Below, in pieces: positions 1 to 7,975 of a stretch of DNA of 60,855 nt. The stretch is from Burkholderiaceae bacterium (GTDB lineage Bacteria; Pseudomonadota; Gammaproteobacteria; Burkholderiales; Burkholderiaceae_C). The position numbers and the translations under genes were made by a program. The stretch's first letter is position 1, and the number at the start of each line of letters is the position of its first letter. The stretch is from the NCBI GenBank assembly GCA_025458585.1, contig JALOSD010000001.1:1-60855 (forward strand), in the 5' to 3' direction. The notes under the pieces are model-generated. The model did not search any database, had not been told where the DNA came from, and worked only from the letters and a program-made list of their open reading frames with translations.

Positions 1-897
1 TCGGCGCACGAGGCGCGCAAGGTCGGCGCCGCGCTCGTCGCGCGCAACATCGCGACCCACCTCGAACGCTGGGTGGCCGACCACCCGCGCGACTGGCGCC
101 CGCTCGTCTACTGCTGGCGCGGCGGCCAGCGCTCGGGCTCGCTCGCGTGGTTCCTCGGGCAGATCGGCTTTCGCACGCAGCAGCTTGCAGGCGGCTACAA
201 GGCGTTTCGCGCCGTCGTGCGCGACGACCTGCAGCGCCTGCCGGCGGCGCTCGAGCTGCACGTGCTGTGCGGGCGCACCGGCTGCGGCAAGACGCGTCTG
301 CTGCAGGCGCTGAGCGACGCCGGCGCGCAGGTGCTCGACCTCGAGGCGCTGGCGTGTCACCGCGGCTCGGTGCTCGGCGCGTTGCCCGACCGTCGGCAGC
401 CGACCCAGAAGCGCTTCGACACCGTGCTGTGGCAGGCGCTGCGCGGATTCGATCCCGCGCGGCCGGTGTTCGTCGAGAGCGAGAGCCGCAAGATCGGCGC
501 GCTGCAGCTGCCCGACGCGCTCGTCGAGCGCATGCGCGTACACGGCCGCTGCGTCGAGGTCACGCTCGCCGACGACGAGCGCGTCGCGCTGCTGCTCGAG
601 GACTACGCGTTCTTCACGCGCGACGTCGAGCACTTCTGCCGCTGCGTCGACGCGCTGACGCCGCTTTGCGGCCGCGAGACGGTGCACGGCTGGCAGGCCG
701 CGGCGCGCTCCGGCCGCTGGGCCGAGGTCTTCGCCGAACTGATGCTGCGCCACTACGACCCGCTGTACGAGCGCTCGATGGCGCACCACTTCGCCAGCCG
801 CGCGGGCGCGCCTCGCCTGGCGCCGGCGCACCACGGGCGCGACGCCTTTGCCCAGGCGGCGCGCGACCTGCTCGCGAGCCTCGACGCGCGATCCTGA
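1..897 (+). CDS. selU: tRNA 2-selenouridine synthase (SelU/MnmH), 5' truncated by the window edge
   Basis: The frame is open from base 1 to a TGA at 895-897, so the N-terminus lies outside the window. SelU replaces the sulfur of 2-thiouridine at the tRNA wobble position with selenium, through a geranylated intermediate, using selenophosphate. The visible part starts inside the rhodanese domain and carries the family motif CWRGGQRSGS, whose Cys is the catalytic residue. A P-loop (GRTGCGKT) follows about 60 residues later, which is the usual SelU order of rhodanese then P-loop domain. The C-terminal helical part appears complete. The 69-bp gap to the next gene shows nothing notable. Identification is secure from the two-motif combination; only the start is unknown. 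Confidence 0.93.
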   Translation, partial: SAHEARKVGAALVARNIATHLERWVADHPRDWRPLVYCWRGGQRSGSLAWFLGQIGFRTQQLAGGYKAFRAVVRDDLQRLPAALELHVLCGRTGCGKTRLLQALSDAGAQVLDLEALACHRGSVLGALPDRRQPTQKRFDTVLWQALRGFDPARPVFVESESRKIGALQLPDALVERMRVHGRCVEVTLADDERVALLLEDYAFFTRDVEHFCRCVDALTPLCGRETVHGWQAAARSGRWAEVFAELMLRHYDPLYERSMAHHFASRAGAPRLAPAHHGRDAFAQAARDLLASLDARS

Positions 898-966
898 GGC
901 CCCTGCCGCCAGGCGGGACGCCCCGTCGCCGGCCCAGCCCGGCTTGACGCTGCTCAAGCGCCGGCG

Positions 967-1728
967 ATGCTGCGCATGGCAGCATCGCACCCACCATGCT
1001 TCCCGAGCCGGCGCTGGCTGGCGCTGGGCTGGGCCGACTTCGCGCGCAGGCCCGGACCGGGCCTGGTGCACGGCGCCGTGCTGGCGCTGTTCGGCGGCGT
1101 GCTGTTCATGCTCGCCTACGACCGTTTCTGGGCGCTCGCCGGCGCGTTCAGCGGCTTCCTGCTGCTCGCGCCGATCCTCGCCACCGGCCTGTACGCGATC
1201 AGCCGTGCGCTCGAACGAGGCGAGCGCGTCGACGTGCACACCGTGCTGGGCGTGTGGCGCCCGCACGACCTGCGGCTCGTCACGTTCGGCCTGCTGCTGG
1301 CGCTCGCCGGCACCGGCTGGGTGATGACGTCGGCGGCGCTGATCACTCTGTTCGCCGACGCCCCGGTGCGCAACCCGCAGGACTTCCTGCGTGTCGTCGT
1401 GCTGGCGCGCGACTCGATGCTGTTCGAGGCCTGGCTCGCGCTCGGCGGGCTACTCGCCGCGCCGGTGTACGCGTCGAGCGTCGTCGCGATCCCGCTGCTG
1501 CTCGACCGCGAGATCGGCCTGTGGCGCGCCGTGCTGACGAGCTGGCGCGCCGCGCTCGAACACCCGCTGCCGCTCGCGCTGTGGGCCGCGATCCTGATGC
1601 TGACAAGCAGCGCCGCGATCACCGCCGGGCTGGTGGGCCTGCTGGTCGTCGTGCCGTGGCTCGCGCACGCGAGCTGGCACGCCTATCGCGACCTCGTCGA
1701 CGCATCGTCGCTGCCCGAAGCGCGTTGA
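967..1728 (+). CDS. DUF2189 family integral membrane protein
   Basis: A 253-residue hydrophobic protein with about six membrane segments (roughly residues 38-55, 60-80, 108-130, 155-180, 205-225 and 225-240). It matches the general look of the DUF2189 family of proteobacterial inner-membrane proteins: a short cytoplasmic N-terminus, an early GWADF-like motif and a Leu/Ala-rich helical body. No catalytic motif is visible and the function is unknown. It is followed after 6 bp by another small membrane protein on the same strand, so the two are probably co-transcribed. An ATG further downstream could also serve as start, because the first residues are not conserved-looking. The family call is from recall of sequence character. 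Confidence 0.72.
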   Translation: MLRMAASHPPCFPSRRWLALGWADFARRPGPGLVHGAVLALFGGVLFMLAYDRFWALAGAFSGFLLLAPILATGLYAISRALERGERVDVHTVLGVWRPHDLRLVTFGLLLALAGTGWVMTSAALITLFADAPVRNPQDFLRVVVLARDSMLFEAWLALGGLLAAPVYASSVVAIPLLLDREIGLWRAVLTSWRAALEHPLPLALWAAILMLTSSAAITAGLVGLLVVVPWLAHASWHAYRDLVDASSLPEAR

Positions 1729-1734
1729 ACGGTC

Positions 1735-1950
1735 ATGTTCGGTTTCGACGAGGAGCAGATCGCGTGGTTCGGCCTGACGTTTGGCGTCACGGCCTTCATG
1801 CTGTACATGCTGTTCATCGTGCTGCAGCTCGCGCGCGAGTCGAAGGCGGGCAAGCTCGGCACCTTCGTGCTGCTGCTCGTGCTCGGCTTCGGCATGATCG
1901 GCTTCGCGGCCAAGGGGCTGATCAAGTTCTTCATCGGCGGCGCCGAGTGA
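1735..1950 (+). CDS. small DUF2788-like membrane protein
   Basis: A 71-residue protein with two predicted membrane helices (about residues 13-34 and 43-63) separated by a short polar, basic loop (ARESKAGK). It resembles DUF2788, a family of tiny proteobacterial inner-membrane proteins with no known function. It lies 6 bp after the DUF2189-like gene on the same strand, which suggests a two-gene unit. The ORF is short but has typical coding composition and a clear hydrophobic pattern, and it is convergent with ppk2 downstream. Confidence 0.7.
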   Translation: MFGFDEEQIAWFGLTFGVTAFMLYMLFIVLQLARESKAGKLGTFVLLLVLGFGMIGFAAKGLIKFFIGGAE

Positions 1951-2006
1951 CGCGCGGGCCGATGACGCCGCGATGAGCGCGCCACCGCCGTCGTGGCCAC
2001 CCACGA

Positions 2007-2025
2007 GCGGGCCCTGCCGGCCCGC
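2007..2025. terminator. GC-rich hairpin between convergent genes
   Basis: A perfect 7-bp inverted repeat (GCGGGCC / GGCCCGC) with a 5-nt loop lies in the 111-bp gap between the convergent DUF2788-like gene and ppk2. It is symmetric, so it could act on both strands. No T tract follows on either side, so intrinsic termination is only a guess. Confidence 0.35.
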
Positions 2026-2061
2026 CGACGCCTACGGCGCCCGCGGACTGACAGGCAAGGC

Positions 2062-2943
2062 TCAGAACGGCGTCGGGATGTAGCGCAGCTGCACGTCGGG
2101 CTCGCGGTAGTCGCCCGCCTTCTGGCGCTTGGGCAGCTCGATCTTGGGCATCGGCAGAGGCTCGTAGTCGATCTTGCTCAGCAGGTGGCGGATGATGTTC
2201 AGCCGCCCGCGCTTCTTGTCGTCGGTGCGGGCGACGTACCAAGGCGCCCACGGCGTGTCGGTAGTCGAGAGCATCTCGTCACGCGCACGCGAATAGTCGT
2301 ACCAGCGGCCGTACGACTTGAGGTCCATGTCGGTCAGCTTCCAGATCTTGCGCGGGTCGTCGATGCGCGCCTTCAGGCGCCTCGTCTGCTCCTCGGGGCT
2401 GACCTCGAGCCAGTACTTCAGCAGGTGGATGCCCGAGTCGACCATCGCCTTCTCGACGAGTTGCACGCCGTTGAGAAAGCGCCTGACCTCCTCCTCGGTG
2501 CAGAAGCCCATCACGCGCTCGACGCCGGCGCGGTTGTACCAGCTGCGGTCGAAGATCACGACCTCTCCGCCCGCGGGGAAGTGCGACATGTACCGTTGCA
2601 CATACATCTGCGACTTCTCGCGTTCCGTCGGCGCCGGCAGCGCGACGACGCGGAACACCCGCGGGCTGACGCGTTCGGTGATCGCCTTGATCGTGCCGCC
2701 CTTGCCGGCGGTGTCGCGCCCCTCGAAAACGATGCAGATCTTCGCCCCGGTGCGCTTGACCCACTCCTGCACCGCGACGAGCTCGCCGTGCAGCTTGCGC
2801 AGCTCGCGCTGGTAGTCCTTCTCCTTCATCGCCTCGGCAGGCTCGACCGCCGCCTGCTCGACGGCGGAGGCCTTCTCCGCCTTCTCCGCCTTCTCGACCT
2901 TCTCCGCCTGCTCTGCCTTCTCGCGCTTCTTCGACTTGCCCAC
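2062..2943 (-). CDS. ppk2: polyphosphate kinase 2 (PPK2 family)
   Basis: PPK2 enzymes transfer phosphate between polyphosphate and nucleoside di- or monophosphates. The protein shows the full signature: a Walker A-like loop (FEGRDTAGKGG), the Walker B/lid region (VVIFDRSWYNRAGVE) and a C-terminal region typical of the one-domain class. The GTG start at 2943 is chosen because GAGGAG lies 6 nt upstream; the frame stays open further upstream, with ATGs at 2970 and 2973 but no ribosome site. The first 45 residues are an unusual Lys/Glu/Ala tail with repeated KAEKAE units, absent from most family members and likely flexible. The single-domain architecture with DRSWYNRAG suggests a nucleoside-diphosphate-acting enzyme, but substrate class cannot be settled here. 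Confidence 0.92.
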   Translation of the reverse strand: MGKSKKREKAEQAEKVEKAEKAEKASAVEQAAVEPAEAMKEKDYQRELRKLHGELVAVQEWVKRTGAKICIVFEGRDTAGKGGTIKAITERVSPRVFRVVALPAPTEREKSQMYVQRYMSHFPAGGEVVIFDRSWYNRAGVERVMGFCTEEEVRRFLNGVQLVEKAMVDSGIHLLKYWLEVSPEEQTRRLKARIDDPRKIWKLTDMDLKSYGRWYDYSRARDEMLSTTDTPWAPWYVARTDDKKRGRLNIIRHLLSKIDYEPLPMPKIELPKRQKAGDYREPDVQLRYIPTPF

Positions 2944-3088
2944 GTCTTGCTCCTCGGTTGACCTGCTCATCATAAGCACACGGCTCTCACGTGGCACACG
3001 CGCAGGTGCTGAAAATCGCGTGGCTGCGACCGGCACGTTGCCAGGATGGCCGGGCCACGGCAGCGGCCGCTCCAGCGCCGGCGCGCCT

Positions 3089-4646
3089 TCAGGCGTCGCG
3101 GCCGCCCTCGAGGCCGTCGTCGGCCGCCGGCCCGAGCAATTGCTGCGCCTGCGTCTCGGGCAGCGCCTCGACCGACTTCAGCTGCCGCGTCATCGCGCGC
3201 GTGCGCACCTCGGCGGCGTCGATCGTGCTCGTCGCCTCCTCGAGCTTCTTGCGCGTCTTCGCGAGCACGTCGCCGAACTTGCCGAACTCGGTCTTGACGG
3301 CGCCGAGCACCTGCCAGACCTCGGCGCTTCGCCGCTCGAGCGCGAGCGTGCGAAAGCCCATCTGCAGGCTCGACAGCGTGGCGAGCAGCGTCGTCGGGCC
3401 GGCGAGCGTGATGCGGTGCTCGCGCTGCAGCGCCTCGACGAGACCGGGGCGGCGCAGCGCCTCGGCGTACAGCCCCTCGGTAGGCACGAACAGGATCGCG
3501 AAGTCGGTCGTGTGCGGCGCGGCGACGTACTTCTCGCGGATCGTCTTCGCCTCCAGCCGCAGCCGCGCCTCGATCGCCTTGGCCGCCGCGTCGACGCCGG
3601 CGGGGTCGGCGCGCTCGTGCGCGTCGAGCAGGCGCTCGTACGGGCAGGCGGATCGCGTATTCGACGCGCGCGCCGCTGCCGGGCACCGTCTCGACGTTGG
3701 CGGCGTACTGGTCGGGCGTCAGCACCTGTTCGAGCAGGCCCGCCAGCTGCACCTCGCCGAACACGCCGCGCGTCTTAACGTTCGTCAGCACGCGGTTGAG
3801 CGAACCGACGTCGCGCGCGAGGCTCTGCATCTCGCCGAGCCCCTGGTGCACCAGCTCGAGCCGCTCGGCGACCTGGCGAAAGCTCTCGCCGAGGCGCTGC
3901 TCGAGCGTCGCGTGCAGCTTCTCGTCGACGGTGGCGCGCATCTGCTCGAGCTTGGCCTCGTTGCCCTGCTGCAGCGCCTGCAGCCGGCCTTCGACGGTCT
4001 GCCGCATGTCGGCCAGGCGCCGCTCGTTCGACTCGGCGAGCGCGCGCAGCTGCTCGGCGAGCGTGTCGCTCAGGCGCTGCAGCGTCAGCGCCTGTTGCTC
4101 GGACACGCGCTGCAGCGTCAGCGCCTGCTGTTCCGACATGCGCTGCAGCGCCTGCACCTGCTGCTGCGAGACGTGCTGCAGCGCCTGCGCCTGCTGCTCG
4201 GCCTGGCGCGCGAGCGCGGCGTCCTGCGCGTCGCGAGCCGCCTGGCCCTGCGCGGCGAGCGTGCGTGCGGCCTCGGCGAGCGCGTCGCCGACCTGCTGCT
4301 GCATCGCCGCGAGCTGCGTGCGCAGCGTGTCGATCTGCTCGTTCTGCGTGCGCGCCGCGTCGCCCGACTGCGCGAGCAGCGTCTGCTGGAACAGCGTCAT
4401 CGTGGCCGCGAGCTCCTGCCGCGTCGCGCGGGCGCTGTCGCCGACCTCGGTGCGCACCTCGCGTGCGACGTGCCCCAGCTCGTCGCGCAGGCCGCTGCGC
4501 AGCGACTCGCCGACGGTGCGCAGACGTTCGTCGTCGCGACGGCCGAACGCAAGCCACAGCAGGCCGAGCAACGTGGCGAGGCTCAGCGCGAGCAGCACCC
4601 ACATCGACCACGCCGGCCAGGCCGGCACCGCCTCGATCGTCGTCAT
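3089..4646 (-). pseudogene. rmuC: RmuC-type DNA recombination protein, frameshifted by an internal deletion
   Basis: RmuC proteins have an N-terminal membrane anchor, a long coiled coil and a C-terminal nuclease-like core, and limit recombination at inverted repeats. Here the anchor (about residues 15-35), the coiled coil (about 45-240) and the start of the core (GVFGEVQL...LLEQVL) read in one frame to about 3644. The conserved core then continues in another frame from TACGAG at 3640 (YERLLDA) to the stop at 3089, including EGLYAEAL and a conserved region with MGFRTLALE. The invariant stretch between them, normally a WLP-DAKFP motif, is missing, so roughly 55-75 bp appear to have been lost with a frame change. 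Either the gene is inactive or the assembly is wrong here. The family call is firm. Confidence 0.85.
4071..4202 (-). repeat. four 33-bp tandem repeats encoding 11-residue coiled-coil units in rmuC
   Basis: Copies begin at 4071, 4104, 4137 and 4170, each sharing a core like CGCTGCAGCG. They encode hendecads of the type QALQRMSEQQA, LTLQRVSEQQA. The 11-residue period fits a right-handed or straight coiled coil and points to recent unit duplication within the RmuC rod. Confidence 0.85.
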
Positions 4647-4682
4647 CGGCCCATTCTGTCAGCGCGCCTCGGACCGCCGCGC

Positions 4683-5333
4683 TCAGCCGCCGAGCGCGAT
4701 GACGACGCCCTCGATCGCGACGCCGAGCAGCGCCATCGTGACGCCGGTGCGCAGCGGCGGCATGCCCGCGTAGCGCGCCCAGTTCCAGCCGGCCGCGAAC
4801 AGCATCGCGATCGCGACGACGCCCGACACGCGCATCGCCAGCATCAGGTCGTCGATGAACATGAACGGCAGCACGACGGGAAACGTCGACAGGAAGACGA
4901 GCACGAACACGGCAACCGCGCCGGCGAGGTCGTCGCGCTGCAGCCGCGCGCGCTCGCGCAACTGCTCGGCCGGCATCGCGACGATGCGCTGGCGCAGCCG
5001 CTCGAGGTCGGGGCCGAGCAGTTCGGCGGCGGCGTCGCCGAGCTCGTCGCGGATCAGGCGTGCGCCGGCGGCGGCGTCGGGCGCCGCGCGAACCTGCTGC
5101 AGCACGTGCTGCTTGTGGCCGCGCGTGACCAGGTTGCGCAGCACGTACATCACGGCGTCCACGAAGCCCCAGGCCGTGTTGCAGCCGATCGCCGCCCACA
5201 TGACGGCGCGCACGTCGTCGGCGCCGGCGGTCGCGACGTTCATGGTGCCGGTGAACGACAGCACCATGAACAGGCCGAACAGGACCTCGGCGTTGCGGTC
5301 GATCGGGTCGAGAACGCGGCGGCGATCACTCAC
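4683..5333 (-). CDS. VIT1/CCC1-like membrane protein
   Basis: A 216-residue protein with a membrane helix pair near the N-terminus (about residues 17-35 and 45-65), a soluble helical middle rich in Arg, Leu and Glu (about 75-130), and three helices at the C-terminus (about 135-160, 165-180 and 190-213). This arrangement resembles VIT1/CCC1-type iron or manganese transporters, where a cytoplasmic helical insert binds metal. Substrate is not determinable. The GTG start is backed by an excellent ribosome site (GGAGGT, 8 nt upstream), and a perfect 15-bp palindrome lies just before it. The gene follows the TrmH-type gene on the same strand after a 79-bp gap. The family call is moderate. Confidence 0.6.
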   Translation of the reverse strand: MSDRRRVLDPIDRNAEVLFGLFMVLSFTGTMNVATAGADDVRAVMWAAIGCNTAWGFVDAVMYVLRNLVTRGHKQHVLQQVRAAPDAAAGARLIRDELGDAAAELLGPDLERLRQRIVAMPAEQLRERARLQRDDLAGAVAVFVLVFLSTFPVVLPFMFIDDLMLAMRVSGVVAIAMLFAAGWNWARYAGMPPLRTGVTMALLGVAIEGVVIALGG

Positions 5334-5346
5334 TTGAGGGACCTCC

Positions 5347-5361
5347 GGTCACGGCGTGACC
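5347..5361. promoter_or_regulatory. perfect palindrome upstream of the VIT/CCC1-like gene, candidate operator
   Basis: GGTCACG-G-CGTGACC reads identically on both strands apart from the central base. It ends a few bases before the ribosome binding site of the VIT-like gene, where a bound repressor would block transcription or translation. The regulator is unknown. Confidence 0.4.
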
Positions 5362-5412
5362 ACTTCCCCAGGGTAGGAACGCGCCCCGTTCGGAGCGCCC
5401 GTGCGGGGGCAA

Positions 5413-6183
5413 TCATCGCCCGACCCCCGAGCCGTACAGGCAGATCGCCGCCGCGGCCGCGACGTTGAGCGACTCTTCGCCGCCCGGCTGCGGAATGCGC
5501 AGCACCAGGCTCGCGCGCTCGACGATCGCGGCCTGCACGCCCTGCCCCTCGTGGCCGAACACCCAGGCGCACGGCCACGGCAGGCGTGCGCGCGGCAGCG
5601 GCTCGCCGCCGTGCGAGCTCGTCACGAGCAGCGGCACGCCGAGGCGCTCGAGGTCGGCCGGCACCGCCCCCTCGACGAGGCGCAGCCCGAAGTGCGCGCC
5701 CATGCCGGCGCGCAGCACCTTCGGCGACCACAACCCCGCAGTGCCGCCGAGCGCGACGACCTGCCCGAAGCCGAAGGCCGCCGCGCTGCGCAGCACGCTG
5801 CCGACGTTGCCCGCGTCCTGCACGCGGTCGAGCACCACCGTCGGCACCTCGGGCTGCGGCGCGGGCGGCTCCGGCCGCTCGATCAGGAATCCGATCGCCG
5901 CCGGCGAGTCGAGGCCGCTCACGCCACGAAACAGCGCGTCCGGCACGATCGCGACGCGCGCGGCGGCGCGCGCCAGCTCGGCGACGGACGGCTGCGCCCA
6001 CGCCGACTCCGCGATCACCGCCTGGGCCGCCACGAGCCCGCGCGCGAGCAGCGCGCGGCACAGGTGGTCGCCCTCGAGCCAGACCGCCCCCAGGCGCCGG
6101 TACGCGGTCGGGTCGTGCGTGAGGCGGCGAACGCGCGCGAGCAGCGCGTTGTCGCGCGACGTGATGCGCACCGGCTCGGGCAT
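5413..6183 (-). CDS. TrmH/SpoU-family RNA 2'-O-methyltransferase
   Basis: A SAM-dependent methyltransferase of the SPOUT class. The N-terminal substrate-binding part begins with ITSRDNALL, typical of SpoU proteins acting on rRNA or tRNA. The three SPOUT motifs are visible: NAGSVLRSAAAFGF, then VFGHEGQGV, then IPQPGGEESLNVAAAAA, which forms the trefoil-knot SAM site. The exact target nucleotide cannot be read from sequence. The ATG at 6183 is used; a GTG at 6195 would overlap the rnhB stop as GTGA and is an alternative consistent with translational coupling. It is the last gene of the long lpx/rnhB run. Confidence 0.88.
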   Translation of the reverse strand: MPEPVRITSRDNALLARVRRLTHDPTAYRRLGAVWLEGDHLCRALLARGLVAAQAVIAESAWAQPSVAELARAAARVAIVPDALFRGVSGLDSPAAIGFLIERPEPPAPQPEVPTVVLDRVQDAGNVGSVLRSAAAFGFGQVVALGGTAGLWSPKVLRAGMGAHFGLRLVEGAVPADLERLGVPLLVTSSHGGEPLPRARLPWPCAWVFGHEGQGVQAAIVERASLVLRIPQPGGEESLNVAAAAAICLYGSGVGR

Positions 6184-6191
6184 CGAAGGTC

Positions 6192-6854
6192 TCACGGCGT
6201 CACCGTGGCCGGTTCGCCCGCGGCGCCGCGCACCGGCGCGAAGCTGCGTCGGTGCGCCGCGCAGGCGCCGTGCGCGCGCAGCGCCGCCAGGTGCTCGGCC
6301 GTCGGGTAGCCCTTGTGGCCGGCGAAGCCGTACTGCGGATACGCGTCGTGCAGCGCGAGGCAGAGACGGTCGCGGTGCACCTTGGCGAGGATCGAGGCCG
6401 CCGAGATCGCGGCCACGGTCGCGTCGCCCTTCACGACGGCGCGCGCCGGCATCGGCAGCGGCGGCAGGCGGTTGCCGTCGACGAGCACGCGCCGCGGCGG
6501 CAAGCGCAGCCCCTGCACCGCGCGCTGCATCGCGAGCAGCGTGGCGTGCAGGATGTTCAGGCGATCGATCTCGTCGACGCTCGCCTCGGCGATGCAGCAG
6601 GCGAGCGCCTTGGCGCGGATCTCGTCGAACAGCCGCTCGCGCGTCACCGGGCCGAGGCGCTTCGAGTCGGCGAGGCCCTTGATCGGGTGCAGCTCGTCGA
6701 GGATCACCGCCGCAGCGACGACCGGCCCGGCGAGCGGGCCGCGCCCGGCCTCGTCGACGCCGGCCACGAGCCCGAGGCAGTCCTGGCGCGCGAGCAGCGC
6801 GCGCCAGCGCCGCGGCAGCGCCGCGTCAGCGGCCGAGGACTTGCGCGATGGCAT
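6192..6854 (-). CDS. rnhB: ribonuclease HII
   Basis: RNase HII removes ribonucleotides from DNA and RNA primers in RNA-DNA hybrids. The protein opens its core with GVDEAGRGPLAGPVVAAAV, which includes the catalytic Asp-Glu pair, and has DSKRL and the downstream SILAKVHRD motif. Length (220 aa) is normal. Its start lies inside the end of lpxB (29-nt overlap), and its stop overlaps the next reading frame, so the three genes are tightly coupled. This lpxB-rnhB-SpoU methyltransferase order is common in betaproteobacteria. Confidence 0.96.
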   Translation of the reverse strand: MPSRKSSAADAALPRRWRALLARQDCLGLVAGVDEAGRGPLAGPVVAAAVILDELHPIKGLADSKRLGPVTRERLFDEIRAKALACCIAEASVDEIDRLNILHATLLAMQRAVQGLRLPPRRVLVDGNRLPPLPMPARAVVKGDATVAAISAASILAKVHRDRLCLALHDAYPQYGFAGHKGYPTAEHLAALRAHGACAAHRRSFAPVRGAAGEPATVTP

Positions 6855-7968
6855 CGGTGGCGGTGCGGGCGGTGTCGCGCCGCAACTGGTGGTGGAGGTC
6901 GGTGAAGCGCGCGTGCAGCGCGAGCATGCGCGCCGGCTCGTCGAGGAAGCGCGCGACCTCGCGCGCGAGCGCGTCCGGCGTCGCGTCGTGCTGCAGCAGC
7001 TCGGGCACGACGAACTCGCCGCACAGGATGTTCGGCAGCCCGACCCAAGGCTGGTAGCGCATGCGCTTCATGATGTGCCAGCTCAGTGCGCTCATGTGAT
7101 AGGCGATCACCATCGGGCGCTTGAACAGCGCCGCCTCGAGCGTGGCCGTGCCGCTGGCGATCAGCGTGACGTCGCACGCCGCGAGCGCCTCGTGCGAACG
7201 GCCGTCGACGATCGTCAGCGCGAGCTCGCGCCCGGCGAGCAGCGGCTCGACGTGCGCGCGCATGCCCGGCGCGAGCGGCAGCACGAAGCGCAGGTGTGGG
7301 CGCTCGCGCGCGAGCAGTGCCGCGGCGTCGAGGAACCGCGCGGCCAGGTGCGCGATCTCGGCCACGCGGCTGCCCGGCAGCAGCGCGACGACCTCGTCGT
7401 CGTCGCGCAGGCCCAGCGCCGCGCGCGCGGCGGCGGTCGGCGGGTCGAGCGGAATCACGTCGGCCAGCGGGTGGCCGACGTAGGTCGCGGCGACGCCGTG
7501 GCGCTCAAGCAGCGCCGGCTCGAACGGGAACAGGCACAGCACGTGGTCGGCGCTCGCCGCGATCTTGGCCGCGCGGCCGCCGCGCCAGGCCCAGATCGAC
7601 GGGCAGACGAAGTGCACGGTACGGATGCCGGCGGCCTTGAGCTGCGCCTCGAGGCCGAGGTTGAAGTCGGGCGCGTCGACACCGACGAAGGCGTCGGGCC
7701 GATCGGCGAGCAGCCGGCGCGCGAGCGCCCTGCGGATACCCGCGATCTCGCGGTAGTGGCGCAGCGCCTCGGCGTAGCCGTGCACGGCGAGCCGGTCGTG
7801 CGGCCACCAGGCGTCGAAGCCCTGCTCGCGCATGCGCGGCCCGCCGATGCCCGCCGCGCTGAGGTCGGGCCAGCGCCCGCGCAGCGCGCCGAGCAGCAGC
7901 CCGGCGAGCAGGTCGCCCGAGGCTTCGCCGGCCACCATGGCGAGGCGGGGCGCGGCGTCGCTCGCCAC
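6826..7968 (-). CDS. lpxB: lipid-A-disaccharide synthase
   Basis: LpxB condenses UDP-2,3-diacylglucosamine with 2,3-diacylglucosamine-1-phosphate to form lipid A disaccharide at the inner membrane. The GT-B family signature is clear: an N-terminal AGEASGD motif, VDAPDFN, CPSIWAWR, LPGSRVAEI and a late GTATLEAAL sequence. The 380-residue length is standard. It begins with GTG 7 nt after the lpxA stop and overlaps rnhB at its end, so it belongs to the lpxD-fabZ-lpxA-lpxB-rnhB run. Confidence 0.97.
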   Translation of the reverse strand: MASDAAPRLAMVAGEASGDLLAGLLLGALRGRWPDLSAAGIGGPRMREQGFDAWWPHDRLAVHGYAEALRHYREIAGIRRALARRLLADRPDAFVGVDAPDFNLGLEAQLKAAGIRTVHFVCPSIWAWRGGRAAKIAASADHVLCLFPFEPALLERHGVAATYVGHPLADVIPLDPPTAAARAALGLRDDDEVVALLPGSRVAEIAHLAARFLDAAALLARERPHLRFVLPLAPGMRAHVEPLLAGRELALTIVDGRSHEALAACDVTLIASGTATLEAALFKRPMVIAYHMSALSWHIMKRMRYQPWVGLPNILCGEFVVPELLQHDATPDALAREVARFLDEPARMLALHARFTDLHHQLRRDTARTATDAIAQVLGR

Positions 7969-7975
7969 GTCGGCG

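Noticed and set aside
2862..2940. ppk2 tail as a CRISPR-like or microsatellite locus
   Set aside because: The repeat is codon-phased (KAEKAE) and lies inside the ppk2 reading frame.
2991..5468. 825-residue plus-strand ORF opposite rmuC
   Set aside because: It is a shadow of the minus-strand genes: no domain, Arg/Ala-rich filler, and it spans several real genes.
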